A stretch of 50,866 bases of DNA, taken from the NCBI RefSeq assembly GCF_002632615.1, contig NZ_NITZ01000013.1:69293-120158 (forward strand). Direction: 5' to 3'. This document shows, in pieces, positions 28,410 to 39,476 of the stretch. The position numbers and the translations under genes are program-made. Numbering within the stretch: position 1 is the stretch's first letter; each line of letters begins with the position of its first letter. Below the pieces are notes generated by a model. It was not told the origin of the DNA. It searched no databases and saw only the letters and a list, made by a program, of their open reading frames with translations. The stretch is from Xenorhabdus miraniensis. Its GTDB lineage: Bacteria; Pseudomonadota; Gammaproteobacteria; Enterobacterales; Enterobacteriaceae.

Positions 28410-30563
28410 TTACTCCTGTTCGGCCATTTTTCTTAATGTGACAAAATCTGGCTTGCCACTACCAAGCAAAGGAAGTTGCTTGATATAACGAATGTCTCGT
28501 GGAACCGCCAACTCAGGCATTCCCATTTCGCGGGCTATTCCCAGCATTGTATTTCTATTCAAATTGGTATCTGTTGTGAACAGGACTAGCGCTTCACCTT
28601 TACTTTGATCACTCTTGGCGGTTGCTGCATGTAGTGCATCAATGGAAGCCCTTGATGCGATTTGCTCTACCGCTTCAAGAGAAACCATTTCTCCCGCCAA
28701 TTTAGCAAAGCGTTTCACACGCCCTTTAATCGTACAGAAACCTTCTTCGTCAATCGAAACGATATCTCCAGTGTCATACCAACCGATTTGGTTATTTCCT
28801 ACCGCATCTTCTGCCGATGGTGGCTCCAAACGCTCAGGTGCTTCGACACGCAAATAACCTTTCATGACATTCGGCCCTCGTAACTGTAGGCGCCCTCCGT
28901 CTTCTATACCCTGTACAGGCAGTAAACGTGCCTCCATTCCCGGTAAAATCCGACCGACGCTTCCCATTTTTGCTGCCATTGGTACGTTGATCGCAACAAC
29001 AGGTGCACACTCTGTCACACCATAACCTTCCAAAATACGAATACCGAATTTATCCTGCCAAACACGTTTAGTATTTTCTGACAATTTTTCTGCGCCAGCT
29101 ACCACATAGCGCAACCGGGCAAAATCATAAGGATGTGCAAAGCGGGCGTAATGACCCAAAAAAGTCGAAGTTCCGAACAACACGGTGCAGTTGCGATCAT
29201 AGATCAACTCAGGCACAACACGGTAATGCAGTGGGCTTGGATAAAGGAATACCCGGCTGCCTGTCATTAACGGAGTAAGTAAACCGACTGTCAGACCAAA
29301 GGCATGAAACAGTGGTAAGCAGGACATAAAACGGTCTTGTGGGGTAAAATCAGCAATTGTTTTTATCTGCTCAACGTTAGCCAGTAAGCTGGTGTGGCTA
29401 TGAACAACCCCCTTTGGCGCGCCTTCTGAACCTGACGTAAACAGGATCAAAGCATCATCTTCCGGCTTTTGCGAAGTCATGATGGCCTTGGAAGGGAAAA
29501 TCAGATGCCACAGTATCCATAGCTTATCATCCCGAGTGATGCTGTCTTTTAAATCCTCAAGATATACCCAATTCGCTTCTGTCACCTGTTCTGGTAAGTG
29601 GGTCAATTGCCCTTTTTCCAGAAATTGACGAGAGGTTACAATGGTTTTAATGGTTGCTGCCTGCATGGCATTTTTAATGCCGCTGCTGCCTGCCGTATAG
29701 TTCAACAGAGCAGGTATCCGCCCTTTCAACGAAGCACCATAAACGGCAGCCGCCATCACAGTTGCATTCGGCAGTAGCAAGCCAACCCGTTCACCTTCTT
29801 TTGTAAAGCGTTCTAAAATCCGGCTGACACCTAATATTTTTTTCAATAATGAGTGATAACTGTCTTCCTTGAGATTCACATCCTCAATACAAGGTTTAAA
29901 ACGACCAAAGCGTTTTTGTGCAGCCAGGTAAGCACTAAACAACGTTTCTTTTGGACGTGTCTGCATTCTCACATCCATCATGATGGCATGAAGATGTTCC
30001 CCAGCTAAACGGCGGCGTGTTGTAGAGTTAGGTGCATCCGGCATCGGCAGATCAACGGCAGGTAAAATTTTAAGGGTGATTTTCGGGAACCAATGCAGTT
30101 TCATTATTCCTTTCAATCGCCCAAAAATGGTTTGTTCCGCGCCATCAATACGAATCGGAACCACCTTTGCGCCTGATTTAGCTGCAATAAACGCGGCACC
30201 ATCATAGATTTTCATAAGGGAGCCGGTCACAGTGATCCTTCCTTCCGGGAAAATCACAATCGGACGCCCTTTCTCCACTTCTTTAACCAATGTCCTGACA
30301 GCCATCGGGTTGGTTGGATCCAGAGGTACAACATCCGCATAAGATTTGATGAATTTGAGAAAACCACGGGTCGCAATATTAGAATAGATAGCGAATACTG
30401 GTTTTACTGGCAAGAACAACCCAATTAAAAGACCATCCAGAAATGAAACGTGATTGGGTGTAATAATACATTTTGGATGTTTAAACTGCTTATCATCGCC
30501 TTCTACTGTGACACGAAAAAACACACGAATAAGTAACCGTATAAAATTTAAGAGCATATCCAT
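28410..30563 (-). CDS. aas: Bifunctional acyl-ACP synthetase/2-acyl-GPE acyltransferase Aas
   Basis: Aas re-acylates lyso-PE at the cytoplasmic face of the inner membrane with a fatty acid activated on bound ACP. The 717 residues (E. coli 719) hold an N-terminal PlsC-type acyltransferase domain with the NHVSFLDG (HX4D) motif near residue 37 and FPEGR near 105. A C-terminal AMP-forming synthetase domain follows, with [17 protein letters not shown] and YDTGD. It is co-transcribed with lplT. In E. coli the OmrA/OmrB RNAs lie upstream of aas; I do not see them here, where aroL is the neighbour. Confidence 0.96.
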   Translation of the reverse strand: MDMLLNFIRLLIRVFFRVTVEGDDKQFKHPKCIITPNHVSFLDGLLIGLFLPVKPVFAIYSNIATRGFLKFIKSYADVVPLDPTNPMAVRTLVKEVEKGRPIVIFPEGRITVTGSLMKIYDGAAFIAAKSGAKVVPIRIDGAEQTIFGRLKGIMKLHWFPKITLKILPAVDLPMPDAPNSTTRRRLAGEHLHAIMMDVRMQTRPKETLFSAYLAAQKRFGRFKPCIEDVNLKEDSYHSLLKKILGVSRILERFTKEGERVGLLLPNATVMAAAVYGASLKGRIPALLNYTAGSSGIKNAMQAATIKTIVTSRQFLEKGQLTHLPEQVTEANWVYLEDLKDSITRDDKLWILWHLIFPSKAIMTSQKPEDDALILFTSGSEGAPKGVVHSHTSLLANVEQIKTIADFTPQDRFMSCLPLFHAFGLTVGLLTPLMTGSRVFLYPSPLHYRVVPELIYDRNCTVLFGTSTFLGHYARFAHPYDFARLRYVVAGAEKLSENTKRVWQDKFGIRILEGYGVTECAPVVAINVPMAAKMGSVGRILPGMEARLLPVQGIEDGGRLQLRGPNVMKGYLRVEAPERLEPPSAEDAVGNNQIGWYDTGDIVSIDEEGFCTIKGRVKRFAKLAGEMVSLEAVEQIASRASIDALHAATAKSDQSKGEALVLFTTDTNLNRNTMLGIAREMGMPELAVPRDIRYIKQLPLLGSGKPDFVTLRKMAEQE

Positions 30564-30695
30564 ATCTCAATATAATTAAATAAAATTAAAGTGAGTAAGT
30601 AGAATGATACTATAATTTGTATAAGCAATCTGATATACAGGATTTACCCGCCATATGAGAAATAAACCTAAAAGACCTCGATATATCAGATAATT

Positions 30696-31217
30696 TTATT
30701 TTTTCTGGTTCAAAATGTAAGATTTAACACTAAAGACAATATCTTCTGTTGTAAGGCTGGCATCAACAATTAAGTCTGCACACTCATGATATAGTGGCTC
30801 CCTTTCAACTAATACCGCTTCTATTTCTTCTGTGATGGATTTTCCTGTCAGGCTGGGGCGCTGTGAGTTTTCTGGATTGAGTGATAACCGCCTGGCTAAC
30901 ACTTCTGCGGACGTCTGCAAATAAATCACCGTGCCATTCTGCTGCATATAAAGGCGATTTTCTGGTGCCAGAACCATTCCCCCACCCGTGGAAATGACAT
31001 GTTCACGTTGACTCACCGTTTTCAGTATCTGGCCTTCCAGTTTTCTGAAATATTCCCAACCATTTTGTTCAACAAGATCAGCAATACTCATTTGACTGGA
31101 GCTCTGGACACTCTCATCAGTGTCAACAAATTTATACGACAATGCTTCAGCTAACAACTTACCTATTGTCGTCTTCCCTGCACCTCGTGCACCTACGATG
31201 AATAGAGTTTGGTTCAT
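30696..31217 (-). CDS. aroL: Shikimate kinase II AroL
   Basis: AroL phosphorylates shikimate at the 3-hydroxyl with ATP. The 173 residues (E. coli 174) show the P-loop GARGAGKTT (9-17), the shikimate-binding DTDESVQ and the motif STGGGMVL. The sequence start MNQTLFIVGARGAGKTTIGK favours AroL over AroK. A tandem pair of TyrR-like boxes upstream supports this, because aroL but not aroK is in the TyrR regulon. It lies between aas and proA, a linkage not found in E. coli. Confidence 0.9.
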   Translation of the reverse strand: MNQTLFIVGARGAGKTTIGKLLAEALSYKFVDTDESVQSSSQMSIADLVEQNGWEYFRKLEGQILKTVSQREHVISTGGGMVLAPENRLYMQQNGTVIYLQTSAEVLARRLSLNPENSQRPSLTGKSITEEIEAVLVEREPLYHECADLIVDASLTTEDIVFSVKSYILNQKK

Positions 31218-31267
31218 TTTGCTGTTTTCCTGAAGGATATGTGAAATTAAGTCTAAACATGGAGTAT

Positions 31268-31307
31268 AGTAACTAAATATTTACACTAGTGTAAAAAGTA
31301 TTTTTTA
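31268..31307 (-). promoter_or_regulatory. Tandem TyrR-like boxes upstream of aroL
   Basis: Box 1, AGTAAC-TAAATA-TTTACA (31268-31285), matches 10 of 12 consensus positions. Box 2, TGTAAA-AAGTAT-TTTTTA (31290-31307), also matches 10 of 12. The centres are 22 bp apart, about two helical turns, so the two dimers could lie on one face. They lie 51-90 bp before the aroL start. E. coli aroL likewise has adjacent strong and weak TyrR boxes. Confidence 0.65.
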
Positions 31308-31312
31308 TTGAA

Positions 31313-31343
31313 CAAAAAGTCACACTTAATCCTAAGTGTGACT
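31313..31343 (-). terminator. Terminator of proBA
   Basis: AGTCACACTTA (31318-31328) and TAAGTGTGACT (31333-31343) form an 11-bp stem with a 4-nt loop. On the minus strand it continues into a T5 run. It lies 37 bp after the proA stop and next to the aroL operator. Confidence 0.9.
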
Positions 31344-31380
31344 GCATAATCCAATGAGTTTTAACTAAAACAGAACCCTA

Positions 31381-32634
31381 TTAGCGGCGAGGTAAATAAT
31401 CGCCATAACCAATCCATTTATATGTTGTCAGTGCATCAAGTCCCATTGGGCCTCTGGAGTGTAATTTTTGCGTACTGACAGCCACTTCAGCCCCTAAACC
31501 AAATTGACCACCATCAGTAAAACGGGTACTTGCATTTACATATACAGCGGCTGAATCTACCCGATGTACAAAATAGTCAGCCTGTTGCAACGACTCAGTC
31601 AAGATCGCGTCAGAATGAGCCGTACCATAAGTGCGGATATGGTCAATTGCTTGATCAATATCGCTGACAATCTCCACATTCATATCCAGTGACAGCCATT
31701 CATCACAGTAATCTTCCTCTATCACTTCGACAACTGTTGCAGGGCCGTTTTTCAGCAATGCCATTGCGGATTCACTGGCATGTAATGTCACTCCCTGCTC
31801 TTTCATTTTTACACTTAAGATTGGCAGGAAATCAGCCGCAATTTTCTCATGCACCAACAAGGTTTCTAATGAATTACAGGCGCTTGGACGTTGCACTTTC
31901 GCATTAGTGATAACTTCCAATGCTTTTTCGATATTGATGTTTTCATCTACAAATGTGTGACAAACACCAATTCCTCCGGTAATCACCGGAATAGTGGATT
32001 GTTCACGACACAGTTTATGCAATCCAGCGCCACCGCGAGGGATCAACATATCAACATAGCGATCCATTTTCAGCAATTCAGCCACCAACTCACGATCCGG
32101 TTTACTGATAGCCTGAACCGCAGCCGCAGGTAGCCCGCTTTGTTCCAGTGCCTGCTGAATCACTTTAACCATGGCCTGATTAGTATGATGAGTTTCTTTA
32201 CCACCGCGCAATATTACCGCATTGCCGGTTTTCAGACACAATGATGCGACATCAATAGTGACGTTCGGACGGGCTTCATAAATTACGCCAATGACTCCCA
32301 GAGGAACACGGCGACGGCTCAATTGCAATCCATTATCCAATAATTGCCCATCCATCACTTGCCCAACCGGATCGGCCAAACGACAGACCTGACGCACATC
32401 ATTAGCTATAGCGTTCAAGCGCTCAGATGTCAGCAATAACCTATCGAGCAACGCGTCATTCATACCCTGTTCACGGGCTTGGTCCATGTCTTGCTGGTTG
32501 GCCGCAAGAATAACCTCACTTTCAGTCTCCAATAAATCAGCAATGTGATTCAATGCCTGATTTTTCTGGCTGGTACTTAACTGAGCCAATCGCCATGATG
32601 CTGCTTTGGCTGCTTTTCCCATCTGCTCTAGCAT
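31381..32634 (-). CDS. proA: Gamma-glutamyl phosphate reductase ProA
   Basis: ProA reduces glutamyl 5-phosphate with NADPH to glutamate semialdehyde, the second step of proline synthesis. The 417 residues equal E. coli. It is an aldehyde-dehydrogenase-fold enzyme with the catalytic cysteine in [16 protein letters not shown] (about 255) and the conserved GLHKLCREQ and [11 protein letters not shown] blocks. It is 49 bp downstream of proB in the proBA operon and ends at a strong terminator. Confidence 0.98.
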   Translation of the reverse strand: MLEQMGKAAKAASWRLAQLSTSQKNQALNHIADLLETESEVILAANQQDMDQAREQGMNDALLDRLLLTSERLNAIANDVRQVCRLADPVGQVMDGQLLDNGLQLSRRRVPLGVIGVIYEARPNVTIDVASLCLKTGNAVILRGGKETHHTNQAMVKVIQQALEQSGLPAAAVQAISKPDRELVAELLKMDRYVDMLIPRGGAGLHKLCREQSTIPVITGGIGVCHTFVDENINIEKALEVITNAKVQRPSACNSLETLLVHEKIAADFLPILSVKMKEQGVTLHASESAMALLKNGPATVVEVIEEDYCDEWLSLDMNVEIVSDIDQAIDHIRTYGTAHSDAILTESLQQADYFVHRVDSAAVYVNASTRFTDGGQFGLGAEVAVSTQKLHSRGPMGLDALTTYKWIGYGDYLPRR

Positions 32635-32683
32635 GGTGGAATCCTTTACTCACGATCAATTAAGATCTATCAATTATGATCAA

Positions 32684-33790
32684 TTAACTTACGATCAAAT
32701 CGTCACGGTGAACCGCAACAGCACCATATTCATATCCCAGTATCTGGCTGATTTGCTGTGAATGATGACCTGCAATCAAACGTAAGGCGTCACTGTTGTA
32801 GCGGCAAACACCATGAGCCAAATCTTTGCCGGATAAGCTAAGAATGCGAATAACTTCACCACGGGAAAAATCACCTTTAACGTTTTTGATCCCTTTTGGT
32901 AACAATGAACTGCCTTTTTCAAGGATGGCGGCTTCTGCACCATGATCGACAATGATTTCTCCGGCAGGAGGTGCGCCAAAGATCCAGCGTTTACGATTTT
33001 CCATCGGGCTGGCTTGACCATGAAAACGTGTACCTACTGGTTTTCCTTGAATGACATCGGCAATAACGTCTGGTTTATTGCCAGCCGCGATGATGACATC
33101 AATTCCTGCACGCCCGGCAACACCAGCAGCCTGAAGTTTTGTCGCCATTCCTCCCGTGCCCAAACCTGAAACACTGTCTCCGGCCATCATTTTCAATTCA
33201 TCGCTGATGTCATGTACTTCAGAGATCAATTCTGCATCAGGATTGTTGCGAGGATCCGCAGTATAAAGTCCTTCGATATCTGTCAGGAGCAATAATTTAT
33301 CTGCACTGCCCAAAATAGCCGCTAACGCAGAAAGGTTATCATTGTCACCCACTTTAATTTCCGCTGTCGCAACGGCATCATTTTCATTAATAATGGGAAC
33401 AATGTGGTTATCAAGCAATGCCTGAAGTGTATCTCTTGCATTCAAGAAGCGTTCACGATCTTCCAAGTCCGCACGGGTTAGCAACATTTGCCCGACATGG
33501 ATACCATAAATCGAGAAAAGCTGCTCCCATAATTGAATCAGACGGCTTTGCCCGACTGCTGCCAGCAACTGTTTTGACGCGATTGTAGCGGGAAGATCAG
33601 GATATCCTAAATGCTCACGTCCGGCCGCAATCGCGCCGGAAGTCACAATAATAATGCGGTGGCCTTTTTCATGCTGTTGAGCACATTGGCGAACCAGCTC
33701 CACAATGTGAGCACGATTCAAACGACGAGAGCCACCAGTCAATACACTCGTCCCCAGTTTCACAACCAATGTTTGGCTGCCATTTATCAT
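32684..33790 (-). CDS. proB: Glutamate 5-kinase ProB
   Basis: ProB phosphorylates glutamate, the feedback-controlled first step of proline synthesis. The start [20 protein letters not shown] at 33790 gives 368 residues (E. coli 367). Twenty-one upstream in-frame codons have no homology. An amino acid kinase domain ([29 protein letters not shown]) is followed by a C-terminal PUA domain (about 275-360). Proline is also an osmoprotectant, so this operon and the bet locus at 40.8-46.9 kb serve the same stress. Confidence 0.97.
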   Translation of the reverse strand: MINGSQTLVVKLGTSVLTGGSRRLNRAHIVELVRQCAQQHEKGHRIIIVTSGAIAAGREHLGYPDLPATIASKQLLAAVGQSRLIQLWEQLFSIYGIHVGQMLLTRADLEDRERFLNARDTLQALLDNHIVPIINENDAVATAEIKVGDNDNLSALAAILGSADKLLLLTDIEGLYTADPRNNPDAELISEVHDISDELKMMAGDSVSGLGTGGMATKLQAAGVAGRAGIDVIIAAGNKPDVIADVIQGKPVGTRFHGQASPMENRKRWIFGAPPAGEIIVDHGAEAAILEKGSSLLPKGIKNVKGDFSRGEVIRILSLSGKDLAHGVCRYNSDALRLIAGHHSQQISQILGYEYGAVAVHRDDLIVS

Positions 33791-33947
33791 ATTTCTGCCA
33801 TTACAGTTATTTGAAAAAACAATTTGAAAAAGCAATATGCTTAAGAAAACCACGCGTTTAAAAAAACAATATTTAGTTTTAACAGGAGAGAAGCGTTATG
33901 CCAACTGACATAACGCAAAATTTAAAAAAAGCGGGCTTAAAACAGAC

Positions 33948-34349
33948 TCATGCTATCATTTGCGTCTGAAGAGTGATCGTATTATCGGATGGGATTAACG
34001 TAAGATTGAGCGTTTCAAAAGAATCGGCCAGACGTTGATGAAACGTCTGCAAGGTCGACTCAAGATGCTCCAGATCAGCCTTTTTTTTGATACTCATGGC
34101 ACGCCATTCACCATTTTTATCAAATAAGCCTATCTGATAGTTATAAATAAAACCTTGCTCCTGTGCCTCTAATTCCAACCACCATCCCCAGAATTCGCGT
34201 TTTTCTGGCGCCGCTTTTGCACTGACACAAACCGCCAGACAGTCAAAGAAAAAATAACCGTTTTGGCATTTTAATTCACGTACATACGGCCCTAATGCAG
34301 AAAAACTCTTTAACAACTTATTTTTAGAATAACTTGCGGGCAAAGTCAT
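33948..34349 (-). CDS. crl: Sigma-S binding factor Crl
   Basis: Crl binds RpoS and helps it form holoenzyme, raising expression of stationary-phase genes. The 133 residues equal E. coli. The conserved core is present: CQNGYFFFDCLAVCV, REFWGWWLELEAQE and GLFDKNGEW. A strong AAGGAG lies before the ATG. Neighbours frsA (upstream) and proB (downstream) are as in E. coli, but the porin gene phoE that lies between crl and proB there is missing. Confidence 0.95.
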   Translation of the reverse strand: MTLPASYSKNKLLKSFSALGPYVRELKCQNGYFFFDCLAVCVSAKAAPEKREFWGWWLELEAQEQGFIYNYQIGLFDKNGEWRAMSIKKKADLEHLESTLQTFHQRLADSFETLNLTLIPSDNTITLQTQMIA

Positions 34350-34420
34350 ACAAAGGTCTCCTTATATACAGAACACCTTTGTATCAAATGATTAAAAAAT
34401 ATCAAGTAATAAATTTCGTT

Positions 34421-35659
34421 TTATACAACTTTATCTTTCAACCATACACTTATTTCGTGTAATGCCTTATTGAAACCACTATAAACTGATGTAGCAGGAA
34501 TAGCCCGTAATGAGCCATCCATTGATGACATGGCAATCAATTTTGAGTCTTTTCTTGGGCTGAAAATATCGTCTTCCCAATACACTGAAAACATTGGAAC
34601 AATACAGCGTCGGCCCAGCAATCCTTGATTTTTCAAGGAATAACAACTCAGCTCTGAACGCAGTCTCTCTTCATCAACGTGGTAAATGCCCAATCGGCTA
34701 GCCAACACATCAATATACATTGACGGAATTTTCTGCTGTAATTTCTTATCATGCAGTAATTCATGAACAATCGGGCCTACCACCGCAACCCCTTTAATAA
34801 GCTTTGGTTCCAGATAAGCCAGACGAACAGCAATATTTGCACCAAAACGAAAACCAAACACACCGATACAGGTATGATCAATCCACGGTATGGTATTCAG
34901 TTGTTGCAGAATTTGTTGATGAAGCGTGCAGGTATCCTGTGTCAATGTAAATTTGGCTGAATAACCAACAGAAGGCATATCCACCGTCAACATGGCAAAA
35001 CCGAGAGGCGCAAAATGTTCGCGGAATAAACGCCAACAATCGCTCTGTATATTATCAAGGCTGGCACAGACTAAGATCGTTGGACAAGGTCCCTGAACAT
35101 GGGAAGGAAGATGCAATAGTCCAGTAACATTTTTGCCTTCCTCCAAATGAAATTCCAGTTTTTTCAACTCATAATCAGAAAAGCGCGCAGCATTTTCATA
35201 GGCTTTATTAGCCAACACACTGGCTTGATCGGCCAATTCATCACCACGCAAATGAGGATAAGCAGCAATACTGTAGAGCATTGCAGCTTTTAACCAACAT
35301 GTCCCTGCTTTCTCGGCCTCTTCAGCATGCAATGCTTCCTGTTGCCAGTGCATCGCCTGCTGCGACCACTCAAATGCCCAATTTCCTTTACGATAGCCGA
35401 TGACAGTATCCAATAAATGGTCAGTACTGCGCTCGGCATCTGTTACGGCAATCCGGCTTAGCACATCTTGAATTTCAAGCGGATTTATCCCCCTCCAGAT
35501 CCAGGCAAGCCAATTAATCATTCGATACCAACGCTCCTCGCCAAGCGTGCTATCACTGGCATTTATAGACTGTGGGCGAGTGTATTTTACCAGTGTAGAG
35601 GTTTCTGGATGCTTAAACCGGGGCTTAAACAGCGACTCTGAAAGGTTTTGTTTAGTCAT
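34421..35659 (-). CDS. frsA: FrsA (YafA), alpha/beta-hydrolase-like protein
   Basis: FrsA binds unphosphorylated IIA-Glc of the PTS and shifts the balance between fermentation and respiration. The 412 residues (E. coli 414) begin MTKQNLSESLFKPRFKHPET and carry a C-terminal alpha/beta-hydrolase fold. The nucleophile-elbow position reads GFRFGAN, lacking the usual serine, which is also true of the E. coli protein. Esterase and pyruvate decarboxylase activities have been claimed for family members and are disputed. It lies between gpt and crl. Confidence 0.94.
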   Translation of the reverse strand: MTKQNLSESLFKPRFKHPETSTLVKYTRPQSINASDSTLGEERWYRMINWLAWIWRGINPLEIQDVLSRIAVTDAERSTDHLLDTVIGYRKGNWAFEWSQQAMHWQQEALHAEEAEKAGTCWLKAAMLYSIAAYPHLRGDELADQASVLANKAYENAARFSDYELKKLEFHLEEGKNVTGLLHLPSHVQGPCPTILVCASLDNIQSDCWRLFREHFAPLGFAMLTVDMPSVGYSAKFTLTQDTCTLHQQILQQLNTIPWIDHTCIGVFGFRFGANIAVRLAYLEPKLIKGVAVVGPIVHELLHDKKLQQKIPSMYIDVLASRLGIYHVDEERLRSELSCYSLKNQGLLGRRCIVPMFSVYWEDDIFSPRKDSKLIAMSSMDGSLRAIPATSVYSGFNKALHEISVWLKDKVV

Positions 35660-35674
35660 GACAAAAGAAAAATC

Positions 35675-36136
35675 TTACTGCTTATCACAAATAGGTGGAA
35701 CGAACATGACTCCCATATCCCATGGCTGCTCAATCCATGTGTTTTGGGGAATATCAATAACATAATTATCCACAAGAGGACGACCGGCAGGTTTTGCAAA
35801 AATCGTTACAAAATGGGCTTTCGGATACATCGCGCGAATGGCCTTTGCAGTTCCTCCGCTATCAACCAAATCATCAACAACGATAAAACCTTCACCGTCT
35901 CCTTCCGCTTTTTTCAATACATGCAACTCGCGCTGATTATCGTGATCATAGCTGGAAATACAGACAGTATCGACATGACGAATTCCCAATTCACGTGCCA
36001 GTAATGCTCCCGGTACAAGACCACCGCGGCTGACAGCAATAATACCTTTCCACTGTTCGACGGGAAGTAAACGTTGTGCCAATTGACGGGCATGTATTTG
36101 CAACATATCCCACGTTACAACATATTTTTCACTCAT
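35675..36136 (-). CDS. gpt: Xanthine-guanine phosphoribosyltransferase Gpt
   Basis: Gpt salvages guanine and xanthine to GMP and XMP with PRPP at the inner membrane face. The 153 residues (E. coli 152) show the PRPP loop [18 protein letters not shown] (about 83-100) and the start [20 protein letters not shown]. It is divergent from pepD and upstream of frsA, as in E. coli. Confidence 0.97.
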   Translation of the reverse strand: MSEKYVVTWDMLQIHARQLAQRLLPVEQWKGIIAVSRGGLVPGALLARELGIRHVDTVCISSYDHDNQRELHVLKKAEGDGEGFIVVDDLVDSGGTAKAIRAMYPKAHFVTIFAKPAGRPLVDNYVIDIPQNTWIEQPWDMGVMFVPPICDKQ

Positions 36137-36413
36137 AAAATTTGATCCTGGAAACTAAAGAATATTTCAGAAAAGCGTTTTTTTGCGGAAAAAAGGTTGC
36201 GCGAGATTATAGTGATTTGAGCAGACAAAAACCAGTAAAAACAAGGTAAGGCCTCATTCTGACTGCGCATTGCCGATAATAAAATGGTATTCTCAAGCAT
36301 GGCATGGGCATTGGGATAACGCAAGACGACAAAAGCACCCCAATGTATCAAACATTACCATTTTCTCACCAAGATATATTTTCTCACCAAAATGTAGTTA
36401 CAGGAGATTCGCC

Positions 36414-37874
36414 GTGTCCGCATTATCAACCTTATCACCTCAGCCACTATGGGATATTTTTGCCCAAATTTGTTCCATTCCGCACCCGTCCTATCATGAA
36501 GAAGCACTGGCATCCCATATCATTGAATGGGCAAAAAGCAAAGATTTTCATGTTGAGCGTGATGAAGTCGGCAATATTTTGATCAGAAAACCTGCTTCAA
36601 AAGGGATGGAAAATCGCAAGGCCGTCGTACTTCAGGCGCACCTTGATATGGTTCCACAGAAAAACAATGATACCCAACACGATTTCACAAAAGATCCTAT
36701 CCGTCCTTATATTGATGGTGATTGGGTGACAGCCGATGGTACAACTCTGGGCTCTGATAACGGTATCGGCATGGCTTCCGCTCTGGCAGTGTTAGCGGAT
36801 GAATCCGTCAAACACGGCCCATTGGAAGTTCTATTGACCATGACTGAAGAAGCAGGCATGGACGGCGCATTTGGCCTGAAATCCGGCTGGTTACAGGCTG
36901 ATATTCTGATCAATACCGATTCAGAAGAAGAAGGCGAAATTTACATGGGTTGTGCCGGGGGCATTGATTTTGTCACAACCTTGCCATTGTCCCGTGAAGC
37001 TCTGCCATCTGGCTACAAGACTCTGGAACTCACTATTAAGGGATTGAAAGGGGGTCACTCTGGTGGTGATATCCATCTGGGGCTTTGCAACGCCAACAAA
37101 TTATTGGCTCGCTTTCTGGCGGTACATGCAGATGAATTAGACTTGAAATTAATTCACCTGCAAGGGGGAACCCTGCGCAATGCCATTCCTCGTGAAGGTT
37201 CCAGTGTCATTGCAGTTCCAGCCGATAAACTTGAAAAACTGCATCAACTGAAAGATAGCTATCTGGAAACACTGAAAAACGAATATGAGGTTGTTGAAGC
37301 TAGCCTTACTCTCTTACTGAATGAAATCGAAACATCATCGCAGGCGCTTACGGAAGATTGCCAGATTCGTTTCCTCTCCATGCTCAATACCATGCCTAAC
37401 GGTGTTATCCGTATGAGTGATGTCGCCGAAGGTGTTGTAGAAACTTCGCTGAACGTCGGCGTTGTGACAATGGATGAAGAAAAAGTCGAAATTATTTGCC
37501 TGATTCGTTCACTGATCGAAACTGGCAAATCTTATGTTGTTGAGATGCTACATTCTCTGGCAAAACTGTCTGGTGCGAAAACAGTAGCCAGTGGCAGTTA
37601 TCCGGGTTGGCAGCCTGATGCCAATTCCCCGGTGATGTATTTAGTTCGCGAAACTTACCAGCAACTTTTCGACAAGACACCAAATATCATGGTGATCCAC
37701 GCTGGTCTGGAATGTGGCCTGTTCAAAAAGCCATATCCTGACATGGACATGGTTTCCATCGGCCCAACCATTCGTGGCGCTCATTCTCCTGATGAAAAAG
37801 TTCACATTAAGAGCGTTGGTCAATATTGGCAGTTACTCACCGCGATACTGAAATCTATTCCGGTTAAAGAGTAA
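36414..37874 (+). CDS. pepD: Cytosolic aminoacyl-histidine dipeptidase PepD (peptidase D)
   Basis: PepD is a dizinc M20 peptidase that cleaves Xaa-His and other dipeptides. The start is GTG at 36414 with AGGAG eight bases upstream, giving 486 residues (E. coli 485, which also starts with GTG). The frame is open 48 codons upstream without homology. Metal and catalytic motifs are visible: QAHLDMVPQ, LGSDNGIGMA, MTEEAGMDGA and INTDSEEEGEIYMG. A C-terminal HAGLECGLF and IGPTIRGAHSPDE complete the site. Divergent from gpt. Confidence 0.96.
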   Translation: MSALSTLSPQPLWDIFAQICSIPHPSYHEEALASHIIEWAKSKDFHVERDEVGNILIRKPASKGMENRKAVVLQAHLDMVPQKNNDTQHDFTKDPIRPYIDGDWVTADGTTLGSDNGIGMASALAVLADESVKHGPLEVLLTMTEEAGMDGAFGLKSGWLQADILINTDSEEEGEIYMGCAGGIDFVTTLPLSREALPSGYKTLELTIKGLKGGHSGGDIHLGLCNANKLLARFLAVHADELDLKLIHLQGGTLRNAIPREGSSVIAVPADKLEKLHQLKDSYLETLKNEYEVVEASLTLLLNEIETSSQALTEDCQIRFLSMLNTMPNGVIRMSDVAEGVVETSLNVGVVTMDEEKVEIICLIRSLIETGKSYVVEMLHSLAKLSGAKTVASGSYPGWQPDANSPVMYLVRETYQQLFDKTPNIMVIHAGLECGLFKKPYPDMDMVSIGPTIRGAHSPDEKVHIKSVGQYWQLLTAILKSIPVKE

Positions 37875-37910
37875 GAAGGACAAGAAAAAGTAACCAAAAA
37901 CTCTATCGTC

Positions 37911-37938
37911 TCTCCCCTGCTATTTGTCGTAGGGGAGA
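37911..37938 (+). terminator. Hairpin after pepD
   Basis: TCTCCCCT (37911-37918) and AGGGGAGA (37931-37938) form a perfect 8-bp stem between the convergent pepD and dinB genes. The tail after it is only weakly T-rich on either strand. Confidence 0.5.
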
Positions 37939-37983
37939 TTCAGCCGTTTGCCTATTGGCTGCATCTTTACCACTCTAATATCT

Positions 37984-39039
37984 TTACCACGCTAATAAAA
38001 GCTGACGTTCTAATTGTGGATTTTGCAGGGTGACATGCAACCCAACTAACCTAACCCCTCTCCCTTCTCTACGTGTTTCCCAGGCTTGCTGTGCAACCTG
38101 AATCAAATCAGATTTATCCAATAACGGATGAGTATGCTCCTGTGTCGTCAATTGAAAATCATCAAACTTTAATTTGATCCCCTGACGAGCAATGCGCAGA
38201 TCCGGTTTTACTTTTTCTAACCGCTTTTCCAACTCAGGATAAAGTTTTTCAATCAACTCCACACACTCGTGCCATTCATGAATATCCTGCGCCAACGTTT
38301 TTTCCACCCCGACAGACTTACGCAAACGCTCTGGTGTAATCTGCCGCTCGTCAATACCGTGGCAGCGTTCCCAAAGTGATAAGCCAAATTTACCCAAGCT
38401 TTTTATTAACGCCAGCTTATCGTAGTGTTGGACATCAGAGCAGGTTTCCAACCCCATGTCTGACAGACGCTTGGCTGTAACTTTTCCGACACCGGGAATT
38501 TTGCGTAATGGCAACGACTTAACAAAAGTTTCTACCTGTTCAGGAGAAATAACATATTGACCATTCGGTTTATTGATATCAGACGCTATTTTGGCTAAAA
38601 ACCGGACAGGCGCAACACCGGCAGAGGCAGCTAATTGCAACTCATCAAAAATGACCTGACGAATTTCTTGGGCAATTAAGGTAGCGGAACCATGGCAATA
38701 ATGGCAGTCTGTTACATCCAGATAAGCCTCATCCAAAGAGAGGGGTTCAATCAACTCGGTGTAACGGGAAAAAATTTGGCGGATATGTTGAGAGACTTCT
38801 TTATAAATCGCCATTCGACCGGGAATGACTTTCAATTGAGGGCAGAGTTTTAACGCCATAGCAGTGGGCATCGCACTATGAACCCCAAAACGACGGGCGT
38901 GATAATTCGCCGTACTGATTACACCTCTTCGATCAGCACTTCCCCCCACTGCAATAGGAATATTGCGAAGTGATGGATTATCCCTCATTTCAATGGCAGC
39001 AAAAAAGCAGTCCATATCAATATGAATAATTTTGCGCAT
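37984..39039 (-). CDS. dinB: DNA polymerase IV DinB
   Basis: DinB is the Y-family translesion polymerase that bypasses minor-groove N2-dG adducts and extends mismatches, without proofreading. The start [20 protein letters not shown] at 39039 gives 351 residues, the E. coli length; six upstream codons are in frame but not conserved. The catalytic acids Asp8 and Asp103-Glu104 ([10 protein letters not shown]) are intact. The C-terminus ends [10 protein letters not shown] and keeps the QLxLx-type beta-clamp-binding motif (QLLLAW). A LexA-like box lies 22 bp before the start. Confidence 0.97.
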   Translation of the reverse strand: MRKIIHIDMDCFFAAIEMRDNPSLRNIPIAVGGSADRRGVISTANYHARRFGVHSAMPTAMALKLCPQLKVIPGRMAIYKEVSQHIRQIFSRYTELIEPLSLDEAYLDVTDCHYCHGSATLIAQEIRQVIFDELQLAASAGVAPVRFLAKIASDINKPNGQYVISPEQVETFVKSLPLRKIPGVGKVTAKRLSDMGLETCSDVQHYDKLALIKSLGKFGLSLWERCHGIDERQITPERLRKSVGVEKTLAQDIHEWHECVELIEKLYPELEKRLEKVKPDLRIARQGIKLKFDDFQLTTQEHTHPLLDKSDLIQVAQQAWETRREGRGVRLVGLHVTLQNPQLERQLLLAW

Positions 39040-39476
39040 CTGATCTCTCCACGCCAAAACACTGTATAAATATACATAAATGAACTATGAAACTCTAGCT
39101 AATTTTTTAGCGAAATTTCAACAGGCTCATCTCCTTGAATGTAAACGTAATTCATCAATTTTTTTGATTGATACTTGCAGCCACTGCAAAGCTTCATGAG
39201 TGGTTGAATTAAAACCAAAACATTAAATAAGCCGGTTGGATAGCAATGAAAAAGATGGATAACAGCAAAAAATATTGGGATAATCAGCCCCTAAATCGGA
39301 CGATATAAAAACCCTATAATTTATTTAATTTAAACATAATATTCTACCAAAATCACAAAATACCAACTCAATATATCAATTAGTTTTAGTACAATAGTGA
39401 CATGAATGAATTTCATATGTAACATTAGCTAAGTTGATCAATTAGATATACTTTATTAAAAATAATAAGGGTAGTA
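39040..39476. other. Intergenic region dinB to MFS gene
   Basis: 437 bases without a supportable gene. Next to dinB is the LexA box. The right 250 bases are very AT-rich and must hold the promoter of the MFS gene; many A/T hexamers resemble -10 boxes and none can be singled out. No tRNA, integrase or insertion-sequence end was seen at this boundary. Confidence 0.5.
39062..39077 (-). promoter_or_regulatory. LexA box of dinB
   Basis: CTGTATAAATATACAT matches the SOS consensus CTG-N10-CAG except for the last base. Position just upstream of dinB supports it. Confidence 0.7.

Noticed and set aside
30564..30695. OmrA/OmrB small RNA genes upstream of aas, as in E. coli
   Set aside because: The 132-bp gap has neither the conserved 5' seed nor a terminator hairpin of those RNAs.
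36270..36413. N-terminal extension of pepD by 48 residues
   Set aside because: No homology in the family; the GTG at 36414 has a good ribosome binding site and matches the E. coli start.
39040..39476. Insertion sequence or attachment site beside the MFS gene
   Set aside because: No transposase, tRNA fragment or flanking direct repeat could be seen.
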